From contig CAVSLM010000004.1 in the NCBI GenBank assembly GCA_963728895.1, forward strand, positions 175,899-239,898: a stretch of DNA of 64,000 nt. Reading direction: 5' to 3'. The stretch is from CAVSLM01 sp963728895 (GTDB lineage: Bacteria; Pseudomonadota; Gammaproteobacteria; JBBQDK01). Positions 26,237 through 35,255 of the stretch are shown one piece after another. Each line of letters begins with the position of its first letter. The first letter of the stretch is position 1. Both the position numbers and the translations under genes were made by a program. The notes below the pieces were generated by a model. It was not told the DNA's origin and did not search any database. It saw only the letters and a program-made list of their open reading frames with translations.

Positions 26237-27433
26237 GTGCTGATGCGACGCAGGCGCACAGCGGCGGCGCTGCTCGGGTGCGCATTGCTGCTGCTGGGCG
26301 CGGCGCTCGCCCCGCCGATTGGCGCCGACGACGCGGCGACCGAGGCGCGCAAGCTGCAGGCGCTGCGTGAGCGCATCGGTGAGGTGCGCAAATCGCTCGA
26401 GCAGGCGCGCGGGCGCAAGGGCGACGTCGAGCGGCAGCTGGCGGCAACCGAGAGTGAGATTGCGCGCGTCTCGACGGCACTCAAGCGAACCGAGGGCGAG
26501 AACCGCAAGCTGCGCCGACAGCTGCAGGCGCTCGAGCACAAGCGCGCCACGTATGAAATGCACATCGCCGCGCAGCGTAGCCGACTCGCAAGCCAGGTAC
26601 GTGCCGCCTTCCTCATGGGTCGCCAGGAGCAGCTGAAGATCCTGCTCAATCAGGAAGACCCGGCGCTGCTCGGCCGCGCGCTCACCTACTACGATTACTT
26701 CAATCGCGCTCGGCTCGAAGCGATCTCGGGCATAGAAGGGCAGCTCGCGGCACTGCGCGAGGTGCGCGCACAGATCTCCAGTGCGCAGGGCGAGCTCGAT
26801 GCAGTGCGGATGCGACAGGGCGAGCAGATGGCGGCGCTGCAGCGCACCCGCGAGGCGCGGAGCAAGCTGCTTGCGACCATCGACGGGCAGATCAGCGATG
26901 CGGGCCAGCAGCTGCAGCGCCTGCAGCGCGACGAAGCCGACCTGCAGCAGCTGGTGCAACGCCTGCAGCAGGCCTTGAGCGAGTTCGCGCCCGCAGACAT
27001 CGCGGGAAGGCCTTTTTCCGAGCTCAAGGGACGTCTGCCCTGGCCGACACGCGGTGCCCTGGTGGCGCGCTTCGGACAGCCGCGCGAGGTCGGAAAGCTC
27101 GCCTGGCGCGGCGTGCTGATCGGCGCGCCCGCGGGTGCCGAAGTGCGTACCGTGTCACGCGGCAGAGTGGTGTTCGCAGACTGGCTGCGTGGTTTCGGTC
27201 TGATTGTGATCGTTGATCACGGACACGGCTACATGAGTCTGTACGGTCGCAACCAAAGTCTTGCGCGTCACGTCGGCGAACGCGTCGCCGCCGGAGACGT
27301 AATCGCAACCGTGGGTGACAGCGGCGGCAATGAACAGGCGGGGCTGTATTTCGAGATTCGCCACGACGGTCAGCCTGTCGATCCTGCGCAGTGGTGTCGC
27401 AGTCCCGTTACCGCGCGAAAGAGCTCGTCCTGA
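26237..27433 (+). CDS. envC: Murein hydrolase activator EnvC
   Basis: EnvC activates septal amidases during cell separation. The 398 residues comprise a signal peptide (LLGCALLLLGAALAPPIGA), a long coiled coil (residues about 35-255, rich in Gln, Arg, Leu) and a C-terminal LytM/M23 domain (VIVDHGHGYMSLYGRNQ, GLYFEIRHDGQPVDPAQW). The first metal-binding residues of active M23 peptidases are not evident, as in other EnvC activators. GTG 26237 or ATG 26243 may start it. It follows gpmI by 43 bases. Confidence 0.94.
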   Translation: MLMRRRRTAAALLGCALLLLGAALAPPIGADDAATEARKLQALRERIGEVRKSLEQARGRKGDVERQLAATESEIARVSTALKRTEGENRKLRRQLQALEHKRATYEMHIAAQRSRLASQVRAAFLMGRQEQLKILLNQEDPALLGRALTYYDYFNRARLEAISGIEGQLAALREVRAQISSAQGELDAVRMRQGEQMAALQRTREARSKLLATIDGQISDAGQQLQRLQRDEADLQQLVQRLQQALSEFAPADIAGRPFSELKGRLPWPTRGALVARFGQPREVGKLAWRGVLIGAPAGAEVRTVSRGRVVFADWLRGFGLIVIVDHGHGYMSLYGRNQSLARHVGERVAAGDVIATVGDSGGNEQAGLYFEIRHDGQPVDPAQWCRSPVTARKSSS

Positions 27434-27443
27434 GGGCTTTTTT
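27419..27443 (+). terminator. Weak candidate terminator after envC
   Basis: A short imperfect stem (AGCTC with GAGGGCT) overlaps the envC stop and is followed by six T at 27438-27443. The stem is weak, so the call is tentative. The remaining 220 bases to ctpA hold no gene I can support. Confidence 0.3.
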
Positions 27444-27665
27444 GTGCCGCGTGCAGCCACCAGCCTATGGTCAAGCGCCCCGGCCTCATGTAAGTTAGCA
27501 ACGTGCTCTGGTGAATCGGTCGGGCCGGCCCCGGTCTCGGAGCAATGCCGAGCGGTCCGACCGACGCGTGTCGTGCCGCCCGTGCGCACTTCGCATGGCC
27601 GGTGCAGACCCGAGCACATTGCCTCCTCTCCCAGTCAGCGGCTGTCCAGCCGACGGTAATCGCAC

Positions 27666-29033
27666 ATGAAACCCAATCTCCGCAATTCCCTGGTACTCAG
27701 TCTGGGCCTGACGATGGGCGTGGCCCTTTCAATCGGGCACGGCGTGTTCGCCGAGCGCGAGGCGCAGCCCGCGGTCTCGGCCAGCCTGCCACTCGACGAG
27801 CTGCGCAACTTCACCGACGTGTTCGCGCGCATCAAGAACGACTACGTCGAATCGGTGGACGACAAGACCCTGCTGGAGAATGCCATCCGCGGCATGCTCG
27901 CAGGCCTCGACCCTCATTCCGCCTATCTCGATGAAGAAGAGTTCAAGGATCTGCAGGTCGGAACCACGGGTCAGTTCGGAGGACTCGGCATCGAGGTCGG
28001 GATGGAGGACGGCTTCGTCAAGGTCGTCGCACCCATCGACGATACGCCTGCGCAGCAGGCCGGCATCGAAGCCGGCGATCTCATCGTGCGGCTGAACGAT
28101 ACCCCGGTGAAGGGGCTGACCCTGGAAGATGCCGTAAAGATCATGCGCGGCAAGCCCGGCACCGACATCAAGCTCACCATCGTACGTGAGGGCCTGGACA
28201 AACCGCTGGAGGTGAAGCTCACCCGCGCCGTGATCAAGGTGCGCAGCGTGAAGAGTCGTCTGCTCGAACCCGGTTATGGCTATGTACGCATCACGCAGTT
28301 CCAGTCCAAGACTGCCGAGAACCTTGCCGAGGCCATCAGCACACTGAAAAAGGAATCGAAGGGCAAGCTCAAGGGTCTGGTGCTCGATCTGCGTAACAAT
28401 CCCGGCGGCGTGCTGGATGGCGCGGTTGCGGTGTCCGACGCGTTCCTCGACCGCGGACTGATCGTCTACACCGAGGGCCGCGTCGCCGACTCGCGGCTGC
28501 GCTTCAGCGCCCGGCCGGGCGATCTGCTGGACGGTGCGCCCATGGTGGTCCTGGTCAACCAGGGGTCGGCCTCGGCGTCCGAGATCGTCGCCGGCGCACT
28601 GCAGGATCACAAGCGTGCCCTGATCACCGGTACCAAGACCTTCGGCAAGGGATCGGTGCAGACCATCCTGCCGCTGAACAAGGACACGGCGGTCAAGCTC
28701 ACCACGGCACGTTACTACACGCCATCCGGCCGTTCGATCCAGGCGGAGGGCATCGTCCCCGACATCGAGCTCGATGAGCTGAAGGTCGCCAAGGCGGAGG
28801 ATCAGGGCATCTCCCCCATCAAGGAGGCCGATCTGACGCACCACCTCACCAACGGCAGCACCAAGAGCAAACTCATCGAGCAAATCTCGAAGGGCGACGC
28901 GGCGGCAGCGGGCGCCAAGTCCAAGACCGATGAAAAGTCCGATGCGCAGGCTCTCGCCAGCACCGACTACCAGCTTTACGAAGCGCTGAACCTGCTGAAG
29001 GGCGCCACCATCTTCCGGGAACGCGTGCTCTGA
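27666..29033 (+). CDS. ctpA: Carboxy-terminal processing protease, S41 family
   Basis: A periplasmic PDZ protease that trims C-termini of envelope proteins and often controls peptidoglycan hydrolases. 455 residues: signal-anchor (LVLSLGLTMGVALSIGHGVFA), PDZ domain (about residues 95-180, GGLGIEVGMEDGFVKVV) and the S41 core with catalytic Ser in NQGSASASEIVAGAL and Lys in TKTFGKGSVQT. It lies between envC and yibQ, all envelope-directed. Its stop overlaps the next start (TGATG). Confidence 0.96.
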   Translation: MKPNLRNSLVLSLGLTMGVALSIGHGVFAEREAQPAVSASLPLDELRNFTDVFARIKNDYVESVDDKTLLENAIRGMLAGLDPHSAYLDEEEFKDLQVGTTGQFGGLGIEVGMEDGFVKVVAPIDDTPAQQAGIEAGDLIVRLNDTPVKGLTLEDAVKIMRGKPGTDIKLTIVREGLDKPLEVKLTRAVIKVRSVKSRLLEPGYGYVRITQFQSKTAENLAEAISTLKKESKGKLKGLVLDLRNNPGGVLDGAVAVSDAFLDRGLIVYTEGRVADSRLRFSARPGDLLDGAPMVVLVNQGSASASEIVAGALQDHKRALITGTKTFGKGSVQTILPLNKDTAVKLTTARYYTPSGRSIQAEGIVPDIELDELKVAKAEDQGISPIKEADLTHHLTNGSTKSKLIEQISKGDAAAAGAKSKTDEKSDAQALASTDYQLYEALNLLKGATIFRERVL

Positions 29034-29875
29034 TGCCGGCGACGCACCGGCACCGTCGCCGCAACGACGGAGCCGGTGCGTTCGTTTCCTGCTGTATCGC
29101 AGGCCTGCTGCTCGGCCTGTGCAGCGCGGCCGGCCTGGCCGCCGATTCTTCCCACCCCCCTTCCCGAGCGCCCACCATCGCGCTTATCGTCGACGATCTC
29201 GGCGACAAGCTCGTCGAAGGCGAGCGCGCCGTTGCGCTGCCAGGCCCCATCGCCTGCGCCTTCCTGCCGCGCACCCCCTATGCGGCGCAACTGGCCGAAC
29301 GCGCTCATGTTGCGCGCAAGGAAGTCATGCTGCACCTGCCCATGCAGTCGGTCGAAGCCCGACCGCTGGGACCCGACGGCCTGACGCTGGATATGACCCG
29401 CGGTGAGCTGGTCGCGACGCTTTCCGACGCGCTGGATTCCCTGCCGCACGTGAGCGGGGTCAACAATCATATGGGCAGCCTGCTGACCCGCCACCCGGGA
29501 CACATGCTGTGGGTCATGCAGGAGCTGCGGCGCCGGGGCGATCTGTTCTTCATCGACAGCCGGACCACCGCGGCCACGGTCGCCCAGCAGATCGCCGCGG
29601 AGACCGGCGTGCCCAATTTGCGCCGCAACGTGTTCCTGGATGCAGACCGCGCGCCGGCCTCGATCCGCGCCCAGTTTGCTAGACTGTTGGCCATCGCGAG
29701 GCGCGAGGGCATCGCGCTGGGCATCGGCCATCCCTACCCTGAGACGCTGGCGTTTCTGGAGCAGGCGCTCCCGCAGCTCTCCGCCGGGGAACACGTGAAG
29801 CTGGTTTCGGTCCGCGCCCTGATCGCCGCACAGCAACGGAGGCCCCAGGTATGGCAAGCGTCCTTGTCCCACTAG
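29033..29875 (+). CDS. Divergent polysaccharide deacetylase family protein (YibQ)
   Basis: 280 residues with an N-terminal signal peptide (CCIAGLLLGLCSAAGLA) and the divergent polysaccharide deacetylase fold: TIALIVDDLGDKLVEGERA, VMLHLPMQS, GVNNHMGSLLT and FFIDSRTT. It corresponds to E. coli YibQ, whose substrate is not established. The ATG overlaps the ctpA stop, and the end overlaps the next gene by 25 bases, so the three are probably co-transcribed. Confidence 0.92.
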   Translation: MPATHRHRRRNDGAGAFVSCCIAGLLLGLCSAAGLAADSSHPPSRAPTIALIVDDLGDKLVEGERAVALPGPIACAFLPRTPYAAQLAERAHVARKEVMLHLPMQSVEARPLGPDGLTLDMTRGELVATLSDALDSLPHVSGVNNHMGSLLTRHPGHMLWVMQELRRRGDLFFIDSRTTAATVAQQIAAETGVPNLRRNVFLDADRAPASIRAQFARLLAIARREGIALGIGHPYPETLAFLEQALPQLSAGEHVKLVSVRALIAAQQRRPQVWQASLSH

Positions 29876-30414
29876 CGCAAGGCTGTGAAGAACTGGAAGC
29901 GGTCACCATCATCGACCTGCTGCGGCGCGCCGGAATCGAAGTGGTGAGCGCCGGTCTCGACGCGGAGCCCGTCAGGGCTTCGCGCGGCACGGTGCTGATT
30001 CCGGACACCACGCTCGATGCCGCGCTCGAGCGCGAGTACGACATGGTGGTGCTTCCAGGCGGACTGCCGGGCGCCGATCATCTCGACCGCGACCCGCGTA
30101 TTCACGATCTGCTGCAGCGTATGGCGGGTGCCGGCCGGTACACCGCGGCGATCTGTGCCGCGCCCAAGGTGCTGGCCAACGCCGGTATCCTCGAGGGCAA
30201 GCGTGCGACGAGCTTTCCCGGTGTGCTCGCAGAGACGGGCTTTCCCGTCGCTGACGTGCTGGAAGCACCGGTGGTGACCGACGGCAATGTGATCACTTCG
30301 CGTGGACCGGGAACGGCCATGGACTTCGCGCTGGAGCTGGTGCAGACCCTGGCCGGGCGTGAGCGACGCGACCAGGTCGAGGTGGCACTGCAGCGCCCTG
30401 CTCACCAGAAATAG
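29851..30414 (+). CDS. DJ-1/PfpI family protein (YajL type)
   Basis: 187 residues of the DJ-1 superfamily: LAQGCEELEAVTIIDLLRRAG with the conserved Glu, and the nucleophile elbow AAICAAPKVLANAG with the oxidisable Cys. YajL-type proteins are linked to protection against carbonyl or oxidative stress; the biochemical role is debated. GGAGG about ten bases before ATG 29851 supports the start. Its 3' end overlaps the converging uppP by 13 bases. Confidence 0.93.
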   Translation: MASVLVPLAQGCEELEAVTIIDLLRRAGIEVVSAGLDAEPVRASRGTVLIPDTTLDAALEREYDMVVLPGGLPGADHLDRDPRIHDLLQRMAGAGRYTAAICAAPKVLANAGILEGKRATSFPGVLAETGFPVADVLEAPVVTDGNVITSRGPGTAMDFALELVQTLAGRERRDQVEVALQRPAHQK

Positions 30415-31199
30415 GCCAGCACCAGCACGCCCAGCACGATGCGATACCAGGCGAAAGCCTCGAAGTCGTGGTGTGCGATGTAGTGCAGCAATCCTTTCAC
30501 CGCGAGCAATGCGCTTGCGAACGCGGTGACGAAGCCGACGGCGAAGGTTCCAAGATCCTCGAGATGCAGCAGATCCCAGCTGTTGTATAGATCGAAGGCG
30601 GTTGCGGCGAACATCACCGGGATGGCAAGGAAGAAGGAGAACTCGGTTGCCGCGCGCCGGTCCAGCCCGAAGATCATTCCCCCCATGATGGTGGCGCCGG
30701 CGCGCGAGGTTCCGGGGATCAGCGCGAAGGTCTGCGCCAGCCCGACTTTCAAGGCGTCTGCCCAGCGCATCTCGTCGACGGTGTGTAGGCGTGCCGCACG
30801 CGGCTGGCGCTCCACCCAGAAGATGACCAGCGCGCCGATCACCAGCGCAATGGCCACCGTTACTGGTCGGAACAGATACTCCTTGATGGCGTGATGAAAC
30901 GCCAGTCCCAGGATCGCCGCCGGAAGAAATGCCACCAACAGGTTGACCACGAAACGCCGTGCCGCCGGATCGTCCGGCAGCCCGCGCAGCACGGCGGCGA
31001 GACGCGAACGATACTCCCAGCAAACGGCGAGGATCGCACCGAGCTGGATCACCACCTCGAACACCTTGCCCTTCTCGTCGTTGAACGCCAGCAGGTCGCC
31101 GACGATGATGAGATGGCCGGTGCTGGAGATGGGCAGGAATTCGGTGAGACCTTCCACGATCCCCAGGATCAGGGCTTTCCAATAAATCACCAGATCCAT
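30402..31199 (-). CDS. uppP: Undecaprenyl-diphosphatase UppP (BacA)
   Basis: Membrane enzyme that recycles undecaprenyl pyrophosphate for cell wall synthesis and can confer bacitracin tolerance. 265 residues, about eight membrane segments. The two active-site motifs are EGLTEFLPISSTGHLI and PGTSRAGATIMGG. ATG 31199 (MDLVIYWKALILG) is preceded by AGAGGA. It starts 23 bases after the ubiB stop. Confidence 0.97.
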   Translation of the reverse strand: MDLVIYWKALILGIVEGLTEFLPISSTGHLIIVGDLLAFNDEKGKVFEVVIQLGAILAVCWEYRSRLAAVLRGLPDDPAARRFVVNLLVAFLPAAILGLAFHHAIKEYLFRPVTVAIALVIGALVIFWVERQPRAARLHTVDEMRWADALKVGLAQTFALIPGTSRAGATIMGGMIFGLDRRAATEFSFFLAIPVMFAATAFDLYNSWDLLHLEDLGTFAVGFVTAFASALLAVKGLLHYIAHHDFEAFAWYRIVLGVLVLAYFW

Positions 31200-31221
31200 T
31201 CCATCCTCTTCTCTTGTGAAA

Positions 31222-32892
31222 TTACCGTCGGCGGGCGGGCCAGGCGGCGAGCAGCAGCACTGCTCCCAGTCCGCCGAAAGCCCAGCTGAGCAGCGGTATT
31301 GCGGCGAGCGCGGACTGCTGTAGGCCATGCAGCCCGGCGCCCAGCACAGCCCCCAGCAGCAGGCTGCTCCCGACCACGGCCAGGATGCTGCGCCGATTGG
31401 CCTCGCGCAGCTCCCGGCGCACCTGCTGCAACTCGGCGAGCTCCGCCTCCACGCGCAGCCGACCGCTGGCGGTCTGCTTCAAAGCGTCGTAGAACAGACC
31501 CGGAAGCCCCGGCAGGCGTTCGCTCCACAGCGGGAACCCGGTGCGCAGGTGGCGCACCAGCGAGCGCACTCCGAGCTGCTCGCTCATCCAGCGCTCGAGA
31601 AACGGCTTGGCGGTCTGCCACAGGTCGAGCTCCGGATAGAGCTGGCGCCCCAGTCCTTCGATGTTGAGCAGGGTCTTCTGCAGCAGCACAAGTTGGGGCT
31701 GCACTTCCATCTGGAAGCGTCGCGCGGTCTGGAACAGCCGCAGCAGGAGGTGTCCGAAAGAGATGTCCTTCAGGGGACGCTCGAAGATCGGCTCGCACAC
31801 GGTGCGGATGGCAGCCTCGAACTCATCGACCCGGGTGTGGGGCGGGACCCAGCCGGATTCCACGTGCAGTTCGGCAACGCGGCGGTAGTCGCGCCGGAAG
31901 AACGCCAGGAAATTGTCCGCGAGGTAACGCTGGTCAGTGGGGCTGAGCGTTCCCATGATGCCGAAATCCACCGCCAGATAGCGCGGCTGGCGCGGGTCGC
32001 TGCAGTCGACAAAGATGTTGCCGGGATGCATGTCGGCATGGAAAAAGCTGTCGCGAAACACCTGGGTGAAGAAGATTTCCACGCCGATTTCCGACAGCTT
32101 CTTCAGGTCGGTTCCGCAGCGCCGCAGCGAGGCGACATCGCTGATCGGCGTCCCTGTGATACGTTCCATGACCATGACGTTGCGGCGCGTCAACGGCCAG
32201 TCCACTTCGGGGACATACAGTAGCGGCGAGCCCAGGAAGTTGCGGCGCAGCTGCGAGGCATTGGCCGCCTCACGCTGCAGGTCCAGCTCGTCGAAAAGCG
32301 TCTTTTCGAATTCCGCCACCACCTCCCGAGGTCGCAGCCGGCGGCCTTCGCGCCAGTAGCGCTCGGCCAGCCCCGCCACGGTGTAAAGCAGGCCGACGTC
32401 GCGCCGGATGACTTTCTCCACATCCGGGCGCAGTACCTTGACCACTACCTCGCGCCCGTCTTTCAAGCGTGCGACGTGCACCTGCGCGATGGAGGCCGAA
32501 GCCAGCGGACACTCGTCGAAGGCGGCCAGCACCTGTTGCAGCGGGCAGCCGTAGGCGCGCTCGACGATGGCGCGTGCCTCGGTGCCAGGAAAGGGTGGTA
32601 CGCGATCCTGCAGCTTCGCGAGCTCCTCGGAGACGTCGTCCGGCAGCAGGTCGCGGCGGGTGGAGAGAATCTGTCCGAACTTGACGAAGATCGGACCCAG
32701 ATCCTCCAGTGCCCGGCGGATGCGCACGCCGCGCGGCTGCGGGTTGCGCTGCAGCCAGAACCACGGGGAGAAGTAAACCAGGAAGCGCACCGGGCGCAAC
32801 AGGTGGGTCGCCAGGATGATCTGGTCCAGACCGTGCCGGACCAGCACCATGTTGATGTAGAACAGCCGCAGCGCCTGTCCGGGACGGATCAC
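31222..32892 (-). CDS. ubiB: Ubiquinone biosynthesis regulatory kinase-like protein UbiB
   Basis: An atypical kinase-like ATPase required for ubiquinone synthesis. 556 residues. The UbiB signature KFGQILSTRRDLLPDD is present, with the nucleotide loop ASASIAQVHVA, HADMHPGNIF and AVDFGIMG. Two hydrophobic segments end the protein (ILAVVGSSLLLGAVLGAGL, AIPLLSWAFGGLGAVLLLA), the usual membrane anchor. The start is GTG 32892. A 262-bp element lies 18 bases upstream, separating it from ubiJ. Confidence 0.95.
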   Translation of the reverse strand: MIRPGQALRLFYINMVLVRHGLDQIILATHLLRPVRFLVYFSPWFWLQRNPQPRGVRIRRALEDLGPIFVKFGQILSTRRDLLPDDVSEELAKLQDRVPPFPGTEARAIVERAYGCPLQQVLAAFDECPLASASIAQVHVARLKDGREVVVKVLRPDVEKVIRRDVGLLYTVAGLAERYWREGRRLRPREVVAEFEKTLFDELDLQREAANASQLRRNFLGSPLLYVPEVDWPLTRRNVMVMERITGTPISDVASLRRCGTDLKKLSEIGVEIFFTQVFRDSFFHADMHPGNIFVDCSDPRQPRYLAVDFGIMGTLSPTDQRYLADNFLAFFRRDYRRVAELHVESGWVPPHTRVDEFEAAIRTVCEPIFERPLKDISFGHLLLRLFQTARRFQMEVQPQLVLLQKTLLNIEGLGRQLYPELDLWQTAKPFLERWMSEQLGVRSLVRHLRTGFPLWSERLPGLPGLFYDALKQTASGRLRVEAELAELQQVRRELREANRRSILAVVGSSLLLGAVLGAGLHGLQQSALAAIPLLSWAFGGLGAVLLLAAWPARRR

Positions 32893-32910
32893 GGCAGCGC
32901 TTCCGGGGCG

Positions 32911-33172
32911 CTAGCGCGGAAATCTCACCAGCCGGCCAGCGGCTGGCCGGTAAGTGAATGGATCGCAGGGAAGATCTGGCATTTTTCATGACCTCCGAAC
33001 GATGACACTCTGTTCACGCCGCCGGCCCATCCCGGTTCTGGCGGTTTCTCGCTCGCCGTGGCTCAGGTCTAACTCAAGTGGTAGCTACAGCTACCACTTT
33101 CGCTCCAGCCCGGCGCCGGGACGGCTGCGAATTCCGCCAGCTCCCGGGATGCTGATGAGATTTCCGGGCTGA
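32911..33172 (+). mobile_element. 262-bp MITE-like element, copy B
   Basis: Left end CTAGCGCGGAAATCTCACC and right end GATGAGATTTCCGGGCTGA are terminal inverted repeats. The element shares its whole length with copy A (20552-20813), including ATGGATCGC, GAAGATCTGGCATTTTTCA and CCCGGTTCTGGCGGTTTCTC. A subterminal palindrome (CCGGCCAGC-G-GCTGGCCGG) and a central perfect palindrome with 11-base arms (33076-33086 and 33089-33099) are present. It sits between ubiJ and ubiB, ending 18 bases before the ubiB start. Confidence 0.87.
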
Positions 33173-33348
33173 TGACGAGCCGGCGCTCGCGCGGCCGGCC
33201 GCTGGTGATGTGATGTGGCTGTAAACAAAGGCTCGTTGTTGTGCCGGAGGAACCTGAAGCCGGTAACCGGTATGGAAGGCGGGCCGCAGCCTTCTACGGG
33301 CGCGCGCCGCGGAGTATACCGGAGCAGCGTGGCGACTGCAGCGCCGCC
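33173..33348. other. Spacer between copy B and ubiJ
   Basis: About 180 bases without a gene. Together with the element, it breaks what would otherwise be a tight ubiE-ubiJ-ubiB operon. Nothing further is recognised. Confidence 0.5.
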
Positions 33349-33981
33349 TCAGTCGCGCCGCTCGTGGTCCGTTGCGCCGGAGCCGGATTGCAGGCGCCGG
33401 ACGCGGGCTTCGAGCCGGTCGCAGGCTTCGCGCAGCTCGTCCACACCCGAGAGGAAGATCTCCATTTCGGTGGCCGACGGCAGGTGGCGCGACTCCTCCT
33501 GCAGGTATTCGGTTACGTCGAGACGCAACGCCTCCATGGCGCGCCCGCTCCATTGGCTGAGGCCACGAAACAGGTTGCCGACCTGATGGGCCACCACGTC
33601 GCCGGTAACGGACGCGAGCTGCTCCTCCCAGTCGATGTCCACCGAGCGCAGGAATTCCTGGAATGCGATGGCCAGCTCCGATTCGCCCTCGATCTGTACG
33701 CCATGGGCCGCGGGAGTCTCGCGCCCACCGGCCGTTGCCAGCCGCGCCAGCGCACCCGGCGTGCCGCGCAGCGTTACGTCCGGCGCGCCCTCATGGCGGG
33801 CCAGCAGGTGCACCGACTCGGGCGTCGGAAGCAAGTACAGCGTCAGATCGACTCCGGTGATCTGCACGGCCAGCACCTTGCCCGCGAGCGGCTGCAGGCG
33901 CGGAAGCGCATCGGGATCCAGGCGCAGGACACGGTTGCAGGCGCGCTCCAGGGCGAGCAGCACGGATGCCGGGGCCTTCAC
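33349..33981 (-). CDS. ubiJ: Ubiquinone biosynthesis accessory factor UbiJ (SCP2-like)
   Basis: UbiJ binds lipids in the complex that makes ubiquinone. 210 residues: an N-terminal SCP2-like sterol-carrier domain (LQPLAGKVLAVQITGVDLTLYL) and a C-terminal helical part (VDELREACDRLEARVRRLQ). Sequence identity to UbiJ is weak by nature, and the call leans on ubiE and ubiB nearby. GTG 33981 overlaps the stop of the RDD gene (GTGA), so the two are coupled. Confidence 0.85.
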   Translation of the reverse strand: MKAPASVLLALERACNRVLRLDPDALPRLQPLAGKVLAVQITGVDLTLYLLPTPESVHLLARHEGAPDVTLRGTPGALARLATAGGRETPAAHGVQIEGESELAIAFQEFLRSVDIDWEEQLASVTGDVVAHQVGNLFRGLSQWSGRAMEALRLDVTEYLQEESRHLPSATEMEIFLSGVDELREACDRLEARVRRLQSGSGATDHERRD

Positions 33982-34460
33982 GCGGCCTCCTCCATCAGTT
34001 GCGCGAGGGATTTTTCCGCATCGTCCGGGATGACCACCACGGTACCGGCGAGCTTGTCGTGGAAGCCCTGTTTGCGCGGATCCCACATCACCCAGAGAAA
34101 TCCCAGCAGCAACGGCAACGTCGATAGCAGATAGCCAAAATAGCGCAGCACGGCCTGCCCGCTTGTGATCCGCCGGCCGGTTCGCGCGTCGACGACCTCG
34201 CACTCCATCAGCAGCTTGCCCGGTGTGCCGCCGAGCCGCACCCAGAGCACCACGGTCACCACGAACGGCAGCACGTACTGGGTCAGGATCGCGACGGGGT
34301 CGGTCCAGGCGCGGTCACCGCTCAGGGCGTCGGCCGCGTCGCCGCCTGTCACGTAGACCACGGGAAGGGTGGCCAGCACCAGCAGCACGTAATCGAGCAG
34401 CTGCGCGGCCACGCGGCGCCAGAACCCGGCATAGGCCTGGTTGCCGTGCGCTGCACTCAA
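33978..34460 (-). CDS. RDD family membrane protein
   Basis: 160 residues with three or four membrane segments and the RDD pattern: FWRRVAAQLLDYVLLVLATLP carries the Arg and Asp, and LGGTPGKLLMECEVVD follows. The function of the family is poorly defined; some members affect ion homeostasis. It starts with TTG 34460, overlapping the ubiE stop (TTGA), and ends overlapping ubiJ. It is unusual as an insert between two ubiquinone genes. Confidence 0.85.
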   Translation of the reverse strand: MSAAHGNQAYAGFWRRVAAQLLDYVLLVLATLPVVYVTGGDAADALSGDRAWTDPVAILTQYVLPFVVTVVLWVRLGGTPGKLLMECEVVDARTGRRITSGQAVLRYFGYLLSTLPLLLGFLWVMWDPRKQGFHDKLAGTVVVIPDDAEKSLAQLMEEAA

Positions 34461-35218
34461 AGCTTGTATCCCCGGTGCAGGGCGACGATGCCGCCGCTCA
34501 GCGAAAAGTACTCGCAGGACTCGAAGCCCGCCTGCTCCATCATGCCTTTCAGGGTTTCGCGATCCGGATGCATGCGGATCGATTCGGCGAGATAGCGGTA
34601 GCTTGCGGCGTCGCCTGCCACCAGCCGGCCGAGCAGCGGCAGGGCCCTGAACGAGTACAGATCATAGGCCGGCTTCAGCAGCGGCAGCGTCGGGTGCGAG
34701 AACTCCAGCACCAGCAGGCGTCCGCCCGGCACCAGTACTCGCTGCATGGCGCGCAGCGCGGCGTCCTTGTTGGTGACATTGCGCAATCCGAAGGCAATGC
34801 TCACGCAATGGAAGCTGCCATCGGCGAACGGCAGGCGCTCGGCGTCGGCCTGTACGTAGTACACGTTGCCGACCGCGCCGCGGTCGACCAGCCGCGAGCG
34901 TCCTTGCCCCAGCATCTGGGCGTTGATGTCGGTAAGCACCACGCGCCCCTCGGCGCCCACGCGCCGCGCGAAACGTTCGGTCAAATCCCCCGTGCCGCCG
35001 GCGACGTCGAGCACCCGCTGCCCGCGCCGCACCCCGCTGAGCTGCACGGTATAGCGCTTCCACAGCCGATGGATGCCGAACGACATGAGATCGTTCATGA
35101 GGTCGTAGCGCGAGGCGACCGAATCGAACACCTCCGCGACCCGCCGCGCCTTGTCGGCGATCGGGACCTGCTGATAACCGAAATGAGTAACCCGGGAATC
35201 GGAATCGCGTTCGTTCAT
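34457..35218 (-). CDS. ubiE: Ubiquinone/menaquinone methyltransferase UbiE
   Basis: SAM-dependent C-methyltransferase of ubiquinone (and menaquinone) synthesis. 253 residues. Motifs: VFDSVASRYDLMNDLMSFG, the SAM site VLDVAGGTGDLTERFA, and AFGLRNVTNKDAAL. ATG 35218 begins MNERDSDSRVTHFGYQQV, the family N-terminus. Part of the hslVU-DUF971-ubiE-ubiJ cluster on the minus strand. Confidence 0.97.
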   Translation of the reverse strand: MNERDSDSRVTHFGYQQVPIADKARRVAEVFDSVASRYDLMNDLMSFGIHRLWKRYTVQLSGVRRGQRVLDVAGGTGDLTERFARRVGAEGRVVLTDINAQMLGQGRSRLVDRGAVGNVYYVQADAERLPFADGSFHCVSIAFGLRNVTNKDAALRAMQRVLVPGGRLLVLEFSHPTLPLLKPAYDLYSFRALPLLGRLVAGDAASYRYLAESIRMHPDRETLKGMMEQAGFESCEYFSLSGGIVALHRGYKL

Positions 35219-35255
35219 GAAAGGGGCTCGCGCTTGGATGTTTTCGCCGGAGCGG

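Noticed and set aside
24601..26649. A 682-codon minus-strand frame opposite gpmI and envC
   Set aside because: Antisense shadow; low-complexity Arg/Ser/Ala translation.
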